Origin: Thiohalospira halophila DSM 15071
GTDB lineage: Bacteria > Pseudomonadota > Gammaproteobacteria > Thiohalospirales > Thiohalospiraceae
Direction of reading: 5' to 3'
Length of the DNA: 59,198 bases
NCBI RefSeq assembly: GCF_900112605.1
Contig: NZ_FOMJ01000005.1
Coordinates: 1-59,198, forward strand
The translations under genes and the position numbers were made by a program. How positions within the stretch are numbered: the stretch's first letter is position 1; each line of letters opens with the position of its first letter. Positions 34,564-43,834 of the stretch are shown piece by piece. Below the pieces are notes generated by a model. It saw only the letters and a program-made list of their open reading frames with translations. It was not told the DNA's origin and did not search any database.

Positions 34564-34624
34564 AGGGGGCGCCCCCTCGCGGGAGGCGCCCCCTCTGCCC
34601 TCGAGGCCGCCCCGGAGGGCGGCC
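34564..34624. terminator. Two stacked hairpins between convergent genes
   Basis: AGGGGGCGCC (34564-34573) pairs perfectly with GGCGCCCCCT (34585-34594), with an A-run on the left giving termination in the leftward direction. A second stem, GGCCGCC/GGCGGCC (34605-34611 and 34618-34624), follows. Together they separate the pseudo-aldolase unit from the convergent PfkB gene. Confidence 0.8.
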
Positions 34625-34639
34625 GGACCTCGGCCGGTC

Positions 34640-35572
34640 CTAGAAGCGGTAGCCGAAGTTCTTCTCGAACATGTCCTTGAACTCGTCGAGGGTGTAGTGG
34701 TGGTTCTGGGTGCCGGCGTACTCGATCTTGATGGCGCCCATCAGGGAGGCGATGCGGCCGGTGGTCTCCCAGTCCATGTCGTTGTCCAGGCCGTAGAGCA
34801 GGCCGGCGCGGTAGGCATCGCCGCAGCCGGTCGGGTCCTTGGCCTCGCCGATGGGGGTCGGCGGGATCTCGATGGTCTTGCCGCCGGTGTAGATAAAGGA
34901 GCCCTCGCCGCCCTTGGTGACGATGAGCGCCTCCAGCTGGCCGGCGATCTCGTCCATGGACTTGCCGGTCTTCTCGGCCAGCAGCTGCGCCTCGTAGTCG
35001 TTGAGCGCGGCGTAGGTGGCCTGGTCGACGAAGCGGGCGAGGTCGTCGCCGTCGAACATCGGCATGCCCTGGCCCGGGTCGAAGATGAAGGGGATGCCCG
35101 CCTCGGCGAACTGCTCGGCGTGCTGGATCATGCCGTCGCGGCCGTCGGGGGAGACGATGCCGATCTTCACGCCGGAGGCGTCGGTCACCTTGAGCTGGTG
35201 GGACTCGTTCATGGCGCCGGGGTGGAAGGCGGTGATCTGGTTGTCGTCCAGGTCGGTGGTGATGAAGGCCTGGCCGGTGTAGGTGTCGTCGACCACCTTC
35301 ACGTGCTGACGGGTGATGCCGTGCTTGTCCATCCAGTCGGCGTAGGGGCCGAAGTCACCGCCCACGGTGGCCATGGGGATGGGGTCGCCGCCCAGCAGCT
35401 TCAGGTTGTAGGCGATGTTCCCGGCGCAGCCGCCGAACTCCCGGCGCATCTGCGGCACCAGGAAGGAGACGTTCAGCATGTGGACCTTGTCGGGGAGGAT
35501 GTGGTTCTTGAAGTGGTCCGGGAAGACCATGATGGTGTCGTAGGCGTAGGAGCCACAGAGCAGTGCAGACAT
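34640..35572 (-). CDS. PfkB-family sugar kinase, probable adenosine kinase
   Basis: 310 residues. The PfkB signatures are present: FGGCAGNIAYNLKLLGG (residues 46-62) and DPTGCGDAYRAG (246-257), with D252 the expected catalytic base. The N-terminal pattern resembles bacterial adenosine kinase-like proteins. If so, it phosphorylates adenosine to AMP, which would remove the product of AhcY encoded in this window. Ribokinase or another sugar kinase activity cannot be excluded. Its minus-strand start is 47 nt from the dgkA stop, so it may be read from the gcv operon. Confidence 0.82.
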   Translation of the reverse strand: MSALLCGSYAYDTIMVFPDHFKNHILPDKVHMLNVSFLVPQMRREFGGCAGNIAYNLKLLGGDPIPMATVGGDFGPYADWMDKHGITRQHVKVVDDTYTGQAFITTDLDDNQITAFHPGAMNESHQLKVTDASGVKIGIVSPDGRDGMIQHAEQFAEAGIPFIFDPGQGMPMFDGDDLARFVDQATYAALNDYEAQLLAEKTGKSMDEIAGQLEALIVTKGGEGSFIYTGGKTIEIPPTPIGEAKDPTGCGDAYRAGLLYGLDNDMDWETTGRIASLMGAIKIEYAGTQNHHYTLDEFKDMFEKNFGYRF

Positions 35573-35619
35573 TGCTGTTTCCTCGATTGCTTGCTTGCGA
35601 ATGAACGGGGGGCGCGGCC

Positions 35620-36012
35620 TCAGGCCAGGAATCGGCCCCAGGCCACCGCGCCCCAGATAACGGCGACCAGGACCAGGCTGGCGAAGACGGCCGCCGAGCC
35701 CAGGTCCTTGGCGCGCCCCGAAAGGGGGTTGTCGTCGGTGCCGATGCGGTCCACCACCGCCTCCAGAGCGGAGTTGACCAGCTCCACCAGCAGGACCATG
35801 ACCAGCGCCCCGAACAGCAGGGCGTACTCCACGCCGGTCCGACCCAGCCAGAGCCCCACCGGCACCAGGAGGGCGGCCACCAGCAGCTCCAGCCGGAAGG
35901 CCTCCTCGTGACGCCAGGCGGCGGCCAGGCCACGGCCGGAATAGACCATCGCCATGGCCACGTGGGCCAGGCCGCGATGGTCCGGCTTGCGCTGATGGGC
36001 CGCGCCGGTCAT
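35620..36012 (-). CDS. dgkA: Diacylglycerol kinase
   Basis: 130-residue membrane protein with three hydrophobic segments. It carries the prokaryotic DgkA signature ELVNSALEAVVDRIG...GRAKDLGSAAV, whose Glu and Asn/Asp residues form the active site. It phosphorylates diacylglycerol to phosphatidic acid, recycling lipid left after osmolyte glucan or LPS modification. ATG 36012 lies 1 nt after the gcvPB stop; an earlier in-frame ATG (36069) would lie inside gcvPB. Confidence 0.93.
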   Translation of the reverse strand: MTGAAHQRKPDHRGLAHVAMAMVYSGRGLAAAWRHEEAFRLELLVAALLVPVGLWLGRTGVEYALLFGALVMVLLVELVNSALEAVVDRIGTDDNPLSGRAKDLGSAAVFASLVLVAVIWGAVAWGRFLA

Positions 36013-36013
36013 G

Positions 36014-37471
36014 TCAGGAGGCGGCCGGCGGATCCCAGCGCAGGTCCAGCTCCTTGGCGGCGCGGACATCGTCCAGCCGCCGGGCCGGCAGGGTGTGCGG
36101 GGCGCTCTTGAGCGTGTCCGGCTCGTTCTTCGCCTCCTCGCGGATGGCGATCATGGCGTCCACGAAGGAGTCCAGGGTGGCCTTGTCCTCGGTCTCCGTG
36201 GGCTCCACCAGCAGGCACTCCGGCACCAGCAGCGGGAAGTAGGTGGTCGGCGCGTGGTGGCCGTAGTCCAGCAGCCGCTTGGCGAAGTCCATGGCGTTGC
36301 AGCCCAGCTCCTTCGCCTCCTTGCGCAGAGTGACGATGAACTCGTGGGTGGCGCGCCGCTCGGGATAGGCCACCTCGAAGCCGGCCTCGCGCAGCCGCTT
36401 CATGAGGTAGTTGGCGTTGAGGGTGGCGTACTCGCCCACCCGCTCCATGCCCTCGCGGCCCAGCAGCCGGGCGTAGACATAGGCCCGGAGCAGAACCCCG
36501 ACGTTGCCGTAGTGGGCGGAGAGCGGCCCGATGGTCTCCGGGCAGTCCGCCTCGGTGTGCCAGCAGTACTCGTCGCCCTCCCTGCCCACCATGGGGGTCG
36601 GCAGGTAGGGCTCCAGCCGCTCGGCGACACCCACCGGCCCGGCACCGGGACCACCACCGCCGTGGGGGGTGGAGAAGGTCTTGTGCAGGTTCATGTGGAT
36701 GACGTCGAAGCCCATGTCGCCGGGCTTCACCTTGCCGAGGATGGCGTTGAGATTGGCGCCGTCGTAGTAGAGCAGGCCGCCGGCGCCGTGGACGATCTCG
36801 GCGATCTGGCCGATGTTGCGTTCGAACACCCCCACGGTGGAGGGATTGGTGAGCATGATCCCGGCGGTCTGCGGGCCCACCGCCGCCTTGAGGCTCTCGA
36901 TATCCACGTCGCCGTTGGCGTCGGTGGCGATCTCGCGGACGCTGTAGCCGCACATCACCGCCGTGGCCGGGTTGGTGCCGTGGGCGGCGTCGGGGACGAT
37001 GATCTCGCTGCGCTCGGTGTCGCCGCGGGCGTCGTGGTAGGCGCGGATCATGGCCACCCCGGTGAACTCGCCCTGGGCGCCGGCCATGGGGGCCAGGGAG
37101 ACGGCCTTCATGCCGGTGATGTCCTTGAGCATCTCCTGCAGGTCGTGGAGGCAGGAGAGCACCCCCTGGCCGTAGCGCTTCTCCGGGGCGCGCGGGTGAC
37201 GGCCCAGGAAGCCGGGCAGCATGGCCAGGCTGTTACAACCGCGCGGGTTGTACTTCATGGTGCACGAGCCCAGCGGGTAGAAGTGGGTGTCGATGGAGAA
37301 GTTCGTCTGCGACAGCCGGGTGTAGTGGCGCACCGCCTGCAGCTCGGAGACCTCCGGCAGCGGCGCCCGCTTCTTCCGGCGCAGGGCCTCCGGGATCCCG
37401 TCCAGGTCGCCGGCCTCCGGGGCCTGGGCGTAGTTACGGCGGCCTTCACGGCCGTGTTCGAAGATGAGCAT
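36014..37471 (-). CDS. gcvPB: Glycine dehydrogenase (P-protein) subunit 2
   Basis: 485 residues from ATG 37471 ([20 protein letters not shown]). It is the PLP-binding half of the split P-protein: K264 in [16 protein letters not shown] holds PLP, and [20 protein letters not shown] and DAAHGTNPA are conserved. With GcvPA it decarboxylates glycine and passes the aminomethyl group to GcvH. Unusually, a metallo-beta-lactamase-type gene separates it from gcvPA. Confidence 0.96.
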   Translation of the reverse strand: MLIFEHGREGRRNYAQAPEAGDLDGIPEALRRKKRAPLPEVSELQAVRHYTRLSQTNFSIDTHFYPLGSCTMKYNPRGCNSLAMLPGFLGRHPRAPEKRYGQGVLSCLHDLQEMLKDITGMKAVSLAPMAGAQGEFTGVAMIRAYHDARGDTERSEIIVPDAAHGTNPATAVMCGYSVREIATDANGDVDIESLKAAVGPQTAGIMLTNPSTVGVFERNIGQIAEIVHGAGGLLYYDGANLNAILGKVKPGDMGFDVIHMNLHKTFSTPHGGGGPGAGPVGVAERLEPYLPTPMVGREGDEYCWHTEADCPETIGPLSAHYGNVGVLLRAYVYARLLGREGMERVGEYATLNANYLMKRLREAGFEVAYPERRATHEFIVTLRKEAKELGCNAMDFAKRLLDYGHHAPTTYFPLLVPECLLVEPTETEDKATLDSFVDAMIAIREEAKNEPDTLKSAPHTLPARRLDDVRAAKELDLRWDPPAAS

Positions 37472-37490
37472 TTTTCGGTCTCCTCGGGGA

Positions 37491-38456
37491 TCAGCCGCCG
37501 AAGGCGGCCTCCTCCACCTGTAGATAGACGTGGGAGATGGACTGGCCGATGCGCTCGTCGTAGTTGGGGTAGCGCTCGGCCCAGTCGGCCAGGGCCTCAT
37601 CCACCTCGTCGCGCATCTGGTAATCCAGCTTGCCCTGGTCGTAGCCGGCCTCCACCGTCTCCCAGAGGGTCTCCAGGTAGCCGCGAACATCGGCCAGGAT
37701 GAAGCTCCCCTCGCCGATGCGGCCGTGGCCGGGAACCACGACCTCGGGCTCCAGGGCCTCCAGCTCGGCCAGGGTGTCGATCCAGTGCCGGACGTCGGCA
37801 TCCATGGTCGCCGGCGCCGCCTCGCCGAAGGCGACGTCGGCGGTGAGCAGGGCGCCCTTCTCCGGCAGCCACAGGACCAGGTCACCGGGGCTGTGGGCGT
37901 TGCCCACCGTGCGCAGCTCCACCTCCACCTCGCCGAAGGTGCGGGTGGTGGTCTCCTCCACCGCTTCCTGCGGCGGGTGGAGGGTGGTGCCGTCGGTGGC
38001 GCCGCCGGTCATCTGCGACACCCGCTCCCGCCAGGTCTCGCCCTCGGACTCGGTGATGGAGCGCACCTCCGGCGTGGCCAGGAAGGTGGTCCCGTCGCCG
38101 GCGAAGGCGTGGTTGCCCAGCCAGTGGTCGCCGTGGCTGCTGGAGTTGACCACCCAGCGGATGGGGGCGTCGGTGACCTCGCGGATGGTGGCCTTCAGGG
38201 ACTCGCCGATGGTCTCGGAGGAGCCGGTATCCAGCACCAGCACGCCCTCGCCGGTCTCCACGAAGGCCATGTTGGAATTCCAGCCGCGGTTCTCCTCGTT
38301 GGGGAAGGAGCGGGCGGGGCTGATCACCGCCCAGACCCCGTCGGCGACCTCGGTGGCCTCCATCCCGGGATAGGCCTTCTCCGGGCCGCTGGCACAGGCG
38401 GACAGCCCCAGCAGGGCGCCGCCGATGGCGGTGGTGGCGAGCGTACGGCGCAGCAT
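37491..38456 (-). CDS. Metallo-beta-lactamase-fold lipoprotein (SoxH-like)
   Basis: 321 residues with a lipoprotein signal (hydrophobic stretch, then LSAC, Cys21), so it is probably periplasmic and lipid-anchored. MBL fold: [12 protein letters not shown] at 104-115, where the usual HxHxDH starts with Ser instead of His, then [14 protein letters not shown] and [11 protein letters not shown]. It resembles the SoxH/quinoprotein-relay MBL group of sulfur oxidisers; the substrate is unknown. It lies inside the gcv operon, with 24-nt spacing to gcvPA and 19 nt to gcvPB, although it has no known glycine-cleavage role. Confidence 0.85.
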   Translation of the reverse strand: MLRRTLATTAIGGALLGLSACASGPEKAYPGMEATEVADGVWAVISPARSFPNEENRGWNSNMAFVETGEGVLVLDTGSSETIGESLKATIREVTDAPIRWVVNSSSHGDHWLGNHAFAGDGTTFLATPEVRSITESEGETWRERVSQMTGGATDGTTLHPPQEAVEETTTRTFGEVEVELRTVGNAHSPGDLVLWLPEKGALLTADVAFGEAAPATMDADVRHWIDTLAELEALEPEVVVPGHGRIGEGSFILADVRGYLETLWETVEAGYDQGKLDYQMRDEVDEALADWAERYPNYDERIGQSISHVYLQVEEAAFGG

Positions 38457-38480
38457 GTTCGACCTCCTCGGAACGGGTCC

Positions 38481-39848
38481 TCAGTCGCGCAGGGTCGGCA
38501 GGATCCGGGCCACGGCGTCGGCGTAGGCGCGGATCTCGTCGTCGGTGCGCACCTCGGTGGCGCAGACCAGGAAGGCGTCACCCAGCTCGGGGTAGTCCTC
38601 GCCCAGGGCCACACCGCCGAGGATCCCCTCCGCCGCCAGGGCGTCCAGGAGACGATCCGCCGGCACCTCGGTGCGCAGGGCCACCTCGTGGAAGCAGGGC
38701 CGGTCGAAGACCTTCTCCACGCCGTCGATGGCCGTGAGCGCGTCCACCAGCTTGCGGGTGTTGGCGTGGGAGGCCGTGGCCACCCGCTCCAGCCCGTCCG
38801 GCCCCATGAGGCTCAGGTAGATGGTCGCCGCCGTGGCCAGCAGCCCCTGGTTGGTGCAGATGTTGGAGGTCGCCTTGGAGCGGCGGATGTGCTGCTCCCG
38901 CGCCTGCAGCGTCAGGGTGTAGCCCCGGCGCTCGTCGGCATCGATGGTGCCGCCGACGATCCGGCCGGGGAGCTGGCGCACGTGGGACTGCTTACAGGTC
39001 ATGAAACCGAAGTAGGGCCCGCCCGAGGAGAGCGGCGCGCCCAGGGGCTGGCCCTCGCCACAGGCGATGTCGGCCCCCTCGGTGCCCCATTCCCCCGGCG
39101 GCGTGAGCACGGCCATGGCGGTGGGATTCACCTGGCCGATGACCAGCCCGCCGTGGGCGTGGGCCCAGTCGGTGAGGGCGTCGACATCCTCCAGCACCCC
39201 GAAGTAGTTGGGCTGCGGGACCACGAGACCGGCGAAGGTGCCCGGCTCTTCCGGCAGGACGGCCGGGTCGATATGACCGCCCTCGGGGTCGACGCCCAGG
39301 GTCTCCAGCTCCAGGCCCTGGTTGTGGACGATGGTCTCCACCACACGCCGGTAGACGGGGTGGACGCTCTCCGGGATCAGGATCCGCTTGGACTTGGCCT
39401 TGCGGTTGGCCCGCACCGCCATGAGCGCCGCCTCCGCCAGCGCCGAGGCGCCGTCGTACATGGAGGCGTTGGAGGCATCCATGCCGGTGAGGTGGGCCAT
39501 CATGGTCTGGAACTCGTAGACCACCTGGAGCGTGCCCTGACTCGCCTCCGCCTGGTAGGGCGTGTAGGCGGAGTAGAACTCGCCGCGGGTGGTCAGCTCC
39601 CAGACCGCCGCCGGGATGTGGTGCTCGTAGGCGCCGGCCCCCATGAAGCAGACCGGCTGCCCGTCGGCGGCGGCGCGCTGGCGGATCTCCTGCCCCACCT
39701 GCATCTCGCTGGCGCCCGGTGGGACCCGGGTCAGGCCCTCGCTGCGCAGCTCGGCGGGGATCTCATCAAACAGCGCCTCCATGCTCGACTCGCCAATGGC
39801 GTCGAGCATGGCGCGCACCTCTTCTTCGGTATGCGGAATGAAGGGCAT
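38481..39848 (-). CDS. gcvPA: Glycine dehydrogenase (P-protein) subunit 1
   Basis: 455 residues, the N-terminal half of the two-subunit P-protein: [55 protein letters not shown], and [10 protein letters not shown]. It forms a heterotetramer with GcvPB and catalyses glycine decarboxylation. It follows gcvH by 37 nt. Confidence 0.96.
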   Translation of the reverse strand: MPFIPHTEEEVRAMLDAIGESSMEALFDEIPAELRSEGLTRVPPGASEMQVGQEIRQRAAADGQPVCFMGAGAYEHHIPAAVWELTTRGEFYSAYTPYQAEASQGTLQVVYEFQTMMAHLTGMDASNASMYDGASALAEAALMAVRANRKAKSKRILIPESVHPVYRRVVETIVHNQGLELETLGVDPEGGHIDPAVLPEEPGTFAGLVVPQPNYFGVLEDVDALTDWAHAHGGLVIGQVNPTAMAVLTPPGEWGTEGADIACGEGQPLGAPLSSGGPYFGFMTCKQSHVRQLPGRIVGGTIDADERRGYTLTLQAREQHIRRSKATSNICTNQGLLATAATIYLSLMGPDGLERVATASHANTRKLVDALTAIDGVEKVFDRPCFHEVALRTEVPADRLLDALAAEGILGGVALGEDYPELGDAFLVCATEVRTDDEIRAYADAVARILPTLRD

Positions 39849-39885
39849 GAACTCTCCTCGCGCGTCGCGCCTTGCGGCCTCGCGC

Positions 39886-40275
39886 TCAGTGGGATTCGGA
39901 GTCCACCAGCGCCTGGTAGGCGTCGGGGTCCATCAGGTCCTGGGGCTCGGCGTCCGGCTTCACGCGGAAGAGCCAGCCCTCGCCGTAGGGGTCCTGGTTG
40001 ACGGTCTCGGGGGAGTCGGCGAGGCCCTCGTTGGCCTCCACCACCTCGCCGCCCACGGGGGCGTAGACGTCGGAGGCGGCCTTCACCGACTCCACCACGG
40101 CGCAGTCCTCGCCGGCGGTGAGGGTGCCGCCCTCCTCCGGGACCTCGATGAAGACCATGTCGCCGAGGAGCTCCTGGGCATGCTCGGTGATGCCGATGGT
40201 GAGGGTGCCATCGTCGTTGGTCTTCACCCACTCGTGGGACTTGGTGTACTTGCGATCGGCGGGAATGTTGCTCAT
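39886..40275 (-). CDS. gcvH: Glycine cleavage H protein
   Basis: 129 residues from ATG 40275 ([20 protein letters not shown]); an in-frame ATG 16 codons upstream is not conserved. K65 in [14 protein letters not shown] is the lipoylation site. It shuttles the aminomethyl group between the P, T and L proteins. The lipoyl synthase needed to modify it is encoded two genes upstream in the same operon. Confidence 0.96.
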   Translation of the reverse strand: MSNIPADRKYTKSHEWVKTNDDGTLTIGITEHAQELLGDMVFIEVPEEGGTLTAGEDCAVVESVKAASDVYAPVGGEVVEANEGLADSPETVNQDPYGEGWLFRVKPDAEPQDLMDPDAYQALVDSESH

Positions 40276-40341
40276 GGGTCTCTCCCGTTGGGTTTCGAAA
40301 ATTCGGACAGTGGCAGGGGGCATTTCACCCCCCGAAGGATA

Positions 40342-41442
40342 TCAGGGTAATTCGACCCGGGCCTGGCCGTTACGCACGAAGGGCGGCTTGACCACGGCGG
40401 CCGAGAGCCGTTTGTTGCGCACCGCCACCTCGCAGCGGCCACCGGCCTCGGCGGTCCCGGCGGGGACCAGGGCCAGGGCGATGGCCCGGCCCAGGGTGGG
40501 GGAAAAGGTACCGGAGGTGGTAATCCCGTCGCCACCGGCGCAGTGGACGGTCTGCCCGTCCCGCAGGACGCCGCGGTCGGCAAGGACCAGGCCCACCTGC
40601 TCCCGGGCGACCCCGGCCTCGCGCTGGCGCTCCAGGGCGGCGCGGCCGAGGAAGTCGCGGTCGGCCGGCTCGAAGGCGACGGTCCAGGCCAGCCCGGCCT
40701 CCAGCGGCGAGGTGGACTCATCCATCTCGTGGCTGTAGAGGGCCATGCCGGCCTCCAGGCGCAGGGTGTCCCGGGCACCGAAGCCCACCGGCTGGATTCC
40801 GGCGGCCTCCAGCTCGTCCCAGAGACCGGCGATGCGCTCGTTGGGGACCGAGATCTCGAAGCCGTCCTCGCCGGTATAGCCGGTGCGGCCGATGAAGAGG
40901 CGGTCGTCCCCGGCGGCCTGGAAGGGCTTGAGATCGGCGGCGAAGGCGCCGTTCTCGCCCAGGGCGTCGAGGGCACGCTCGCGGGCCTTGGGCCCCTGGA
41001 CCGCCACCAGCGCCAGGTCGGTGCGCTCGCACAGGGTGCAGGCGAAGCCGGCGATGTGCTGCTCCAGCCAGGCCATGTCCTTGTCGTGGGTGGCGGCGTT
41101 GAGGATGGCGCGATACCACGTGTCGTGCATGCGGTAGACGATGAGATCGTCCTCCACCCCGCCCTCGGGATTGCACATGCAGCTGTAGAGCGCCTTGCCC
41201 GGGGTCTTGAGCTTGGCCACGTCGTTGGCCAGGAGGTAGCGCAGGAAGTCGGTGGCCCCCTCGCCCTCGATGTCGACCACGTTCATGTGGGAGACATCGA
41301 ACATCCCGGCTTCGTTGCGGACGTGGTGGTGCTCCTCCACCTGGGAGCCGTAGTGGACCGGCAGTTCCCAGCCGTAGAAGTCGGCCAGCTTGGCCCCGGC
41401 GGCGACATGCTTGTCGTGGAGCGGCGTGCGCTTGAGGCTCAT
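40342..41442 (-). CDS. gcvT: Aminomethyltransferase (glycine cleavage T protein)
   Basis: 366 residues: KRTPLHDKHVAAGAKLADFY at the N-terminus, SHMNVVDIEGEGATDFL, GYTGEDGFEI, and RDTLRLEAGMALYSHEMDE, with a C-terminal barrel (VVKPPFVRNG). It releases ammonia and transfers the methylene group to tetrahydrofolate. Its start overlaps the lipA stop by 4 nt, so the two are coupled. Confidence 0.96.
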   Translation of the reverse strand: MSLKRTPLHDKHVAAGAKLADFYGWELPVHYGSQVEEHHHVRNEAGMFDVSHMNVVDIEGEGATDFLRYLLANDVAKLKTPGKALYSCMCNPEGGVEDDLIVYRMHDTWYRAILNAATHDKDMAWLEQHIAGFACTLCERTDLALVAVQGPKARERALDALGENGAFAADLKPFQAAGDDRLFIGRTGYTGEDGFEISVPNERIAGLWDELEAAGIQPVGFGARDTLRLEAGMALYSHEMDESTSPLEAGLAWTVAFEPADRDFLGRAALERQREAGVAREQVGLVLADRGVLRDGQTVHCAGGDGITTSGTFSPTLGRAIALALVPAGTAEAGGRCEVAVRNKRLSAAVVKPPFVRNGQARVELP

Positions 41443-42398
41443 GCGGAGACCCCCTTCATGGCGTGATCCTGGCGCTCCTCGGCGTGGTAGGAGGAGCGCA
41501 CCAGCGGCCCGGCCTTGACCCAGCCGAAGCCGAGGTCGCGGGCGATGGCCGCGTAGTCGTCGAACTGCTCGGGGGTGACGTATTCCTTCACCGGCAGGTG
41601 GTAGCGGGTGGGGCGCAGGTACTGCCCCAGGGCGATGCGCTCCACGCCGGCACCGCGCAGGTCGCGCAGGACCTCGGCCACCTCGTCGGCGGTCTCGCCC
41701 ATGCCGAGCATGAGCGCCGACTTGGCCTCCACCCGCGGCAGGGCGGAGGCGCGCTCCAGCAGCTCCAGGGAGCGCTCGTAGCGCGAGCCCTTGCGCACCT
41801 CCCGGTAGAGGGAGGGGACGGTCTCGACGTTGTGGCCCCAGACCAGGTCCGCCGGCTCGCTCTCGGCCAGCGGGAACTCGGCGGTAGCGGCGGCGATGGC
41901 TGCCACGGCGCCGTCCATGTCCTGCTGGAAGTCGGGGGTGAGGAACTCCACGCCCATGCGCGCATCACGCCGGCGCACCTCGCGCAGGGTCTCGGCGAAG
42001 ATCCCGGCACCGCCATCGGCCATGTCGTCACGGTTCACCGAGGTGAGGACGATGTAGTCCAGCCCCATGGCGGTGGCGGCCTCGGCGACCCGGCGCGGCT
42101 CGTCGTTGTCGAACCAGTCGGGCCGGCCGGTCTGCACGGAGCAGAAGCCGCAGGCGCGGGTGCAGGTCTCGCCCAGGAGCATGAAGGTGGCCGTGCCGCG
42201 GGCCCAGCACTCGCCGCGGTTGGGGCAGCGCGCCTCCTCGCAGACGGTGTTCAGGCCCTGGTCGTGGACGGCGCGGGCGGTATCGGCGTAGCGCGGATCG
42301 GCGTCGAGATTCAGCCGGATCCACTCCGGCATCCGCCCGGCGTTGGGGCGATCGGAGTGATCGAATACGGGGATGAAGCGTTCGGGGCTTTGCGGCAT
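41439..42398 (-). CDS. lipA: Lipoyl synthase
   Basis: 319 residues from ATG 42398. It is a radical SAM enzyme that inserts two sulfurs into octanoylated carrier proteins. The auxiliary cluster ligands are C53, C58 and C64 (CEEARCPNRGEC); the radical SAM cluster is C79, C83 and C86 (CTRACGFC). It ends with the conserved PLVRSSYHAEE. Its place as first gene behind a glycine riboswitch and ahead of gcvT is unusual and ties lipoate synthesis to glycine cleavage. No lipB is in the window. Confidence 0.95.
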   Translation of the reverse strand: MPQSPERFIPVFDHSDRPNAGRMPEWIRLNLDADPRYADTARAVHDQGLNTVCEEARCPNRGECWARGTATFMLLGETCTRACGFCSVQTGRPDWFDNDEPRRVAEAATAMGLDYIVLTSVNRDDMADGGAGIFAETLREVRRRDARMGVEFLTPDFQQDMDGAVAAIAAATAEFPLAESEPADLVWGHNVETVPSLYREVRKGSRYERSLELLERASALPRVEAKSALMLGMGETADEVAEVLRDLRGAGVERIALGQYLRPTRYHLPVKEYVTPEQFDDYAAIARDLGFGWVKAGPLVRSSYHAEERQDHAMKGVSA

Positions 42399-42442
42399 GC
42401 TCGCTCTCCCAAGCTGGATTCGGTGTCTGGACGGGATCGAGG

Positions 42443-42481
42443 CGATGGACCCGGTCAACGGTTCGGTTGCCCTGTCCATCG
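42443..42481 (-). promoter_or_regulatory. Expression-platform hairpin of the glycine riboswitch
   Basis: CGATGGAC (42443-42450) and GTCCATCG (42474-42481) are perfect 8-bp arms between the second aptamer and the lipA start. The right arm abuts the aptamer closing stem (42484-42489), so ligand binding could alter its formation. No U-run follows, which argues for translational or Rho-dependent control rather than an intrinsic terminator. Confidence 0.5.
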
Positions 42482-42483
42482 CC

Positions 42484-42650
42484 CCTCTGTCCTTTCACCT
42501 GAGAGCTTGAGCCCCTTCGGTGGGTCGCCGATGGCGACCGCTCTCCAGAGTCGGCCTTTCGTTGTACCTGCGGTCCCTTGGCCTGAGCGATTACGGGCGA
42601 TTGTTGCGCCTTCGGCGGCGGCCACCGGATGGCCGCGCTCTCCCACAGGT
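42484..42650 (-). promoter_or_regulatory. Tandem glycine riboswitch
   Basis: On the minus strand two aptamers are visible. Aptamer 1 (42650-42566) runs from ACCTGTGGGAGAGCG through GCCGCCGAAGGCGCAA and GCTCAGGCCAAGGGACCG to CAGGT, closed by ACCTG/CAGGT. Aptamer 2 (42550-42484) runs from CTCTGGAGAGCGG through CCACCGAAGGGGC and CTCTCAGGTGAAAGGACAG to AGG, closed by CTCTG/CAGAG. The GGAGAG, CCGAAGG and CTCAGG...AAGGAC elements are the conserved core of the glycine class. A 15-nt linker joins them, as in cooperative tandem riboswitches. They control lipA-gcvT-gcvH-gcvPA and beyond. Confidence 0.93.
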
Positions 42651-42732
42651 ACAGCAGCCGAACGTTCAGAATAACCCAGCCGGCCCCGGGATCCAACCGC
42701 GGGGGTGGCCGGATTCCCCTCCCGACAAAACG

Positions 42733-42774
42733 GAATGATTCTCATTGGACAAAAGCCCCTTCACGGCGTACGGT
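42733..42774 (+). promoter_or_regulatory. Fur box and promoter of the iron transporter
   Basis: GGAATGATTCTCATTGG (42732-42748) contains the AATGAT-TC-TCATT core of a Fur box. A TTGGAC -35 element (42745-42750) overlaps its right edge and TACGGT (42769-42774), 18 nt on, could be the -10. Repression by Fe-Fur under iron sufficiency is expected. The 158-nt gap from the riboswitch to the fbpA start has no gene. Confidence 0.75.
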
Positions 42775-42808
42775 CGCCCCTGTCCCAACAACCATCGAGG
42801 AGAGACCC

Positions 42809-43834
42809 ATGCCGCGTCTCGGCTACTGGATGACCGCTCTGATAAGCGCCGTGCTGGTCGCCGGCTGTGGCGGCGCCGGGGAGGAGGAGACCCTCAACGT
42901 CTACTCCGCCCGCAAGGAGGCACTCATCAAGCCGCTGCTGGATCGCTTCGGGCAGGAGAGCGGGATGGAGGTGAAGCTCCTCACCGCCGACGCCGGCGCC
43001 CTGCTCTCCCGCCTGGAGAACGAGGGCCGCAACACGCCGGCGGACGTGCTCATCACGGTGGACGCCGGCAACCTCCACCGCGCCCGGGAGGCCGGCGTCC
43101 TGGCCGCCACCGACTCCGCGGTGCTGGAATCGGCCATCCCGGCCCACCTGCGCGACGAGCAGGGCCACTGGTTCGGCCTCTCCCAGCGGGCGCGGGTGAT
43201 CTTCACCCATGCCGACCGGGTCGAGGAGGGTGCCATCACCTCCTACGAGGACCTCGCCGATCCCGAGTGGGAGGGCCGGGTCTGCATCCGCTCCTCGGAC
43301 AACGTCTACAACCAGTCCCTGGTGGCGTCGATGATCGCCGAGCACGGCGAAGAGGAGACCCAGGCGTGGGCCGAGGGCCTGGTGGACAACATGGCCCGGG
43401 ACCCCCAGGGCGGCGATCGCGACCAGATCCGCGCCGTGGCCGCCGAGGAGTGCGACGTCGCCGTGGCCAACACCTACTACTACGGCGCCATGCAGAACGG
43501 CGGGACCGATGACCAGGAGGCCGCAGAGGCCGTGCGGCTGGTCTGGCCCAATCAGGACGACCGGGGCGCCCACGTCAACGTCTCCGGCGGCGGTGTGGTC
43601 GCCGCCAGCCAGAACCGGGACCGGGCCCGGGCGCTGCTGGAGTTCCTAACCACCGACGAATCCCAGCAGTGGTACGCCAAGGCCAACAACGAGTTCCCGG
43701 TGAAGGCCGGCGTCCCTGCCGCCGATACCCTGGCGAAGTGGGGCGACTTCCAGGCCGACGATCTGCCGCTGACCCGGCTGGGTGAGCTCAACGCCCGGGC
43801 CGTCCGGCTCATGGATCGAGCGGGGTGGCGCTAG
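42809..43834 (+). CDS. fbpA: Ferric iron ABC transporter, substrate-binding lipoprotein
   Basis: 341 residues from ATG 42809 with GAGGAGAG upstream. Lipoprotein signal MPRLGYWMTALISAVLVAGC (Cys20) anchors it in the periplasm. The mature part follows the FbpA/FutA pattern: LNVYSARKEALIKPLLDRF, TADAGALLSRLENEGRNTPA, VANTYYYGAMQ with the Tyr pair that binds Fe(III), and NVSGGGVVAAS. It is the first gene of a Fur-type operon with fbpB and fbpC, overlapping fbpB by 10 nt. Confidence 0.92.
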   Translation: MPRLGYWMTALISAVLVAGCGGAGEEETLNVYSARKEALIKPLLDRFGQESGMEVKLLTADAGALLSRLENEGRNTPADVLITVDAGNLHRAREAGVLAATDSAVLESAIPAHLRDEQGHWFGLSQRARVIFTHADRVEEGAITSYEDLADPEWEGRVCIRSSDNVYNQSLVASMIAEHGEEETQAWAEGLVDNMARDPQGGDRDQIRAVAAEECDVAVANTYYYGAMQNGGTDDQEAAEAVRLVWPNQDDRGAHVNVSGGGVVAASQNRDRARALLEFLTTDESQQWYAKANNEFPVKAGVPAADTLAKWGDFQADDLPLTRLGELNARAVRLMDRAGWR

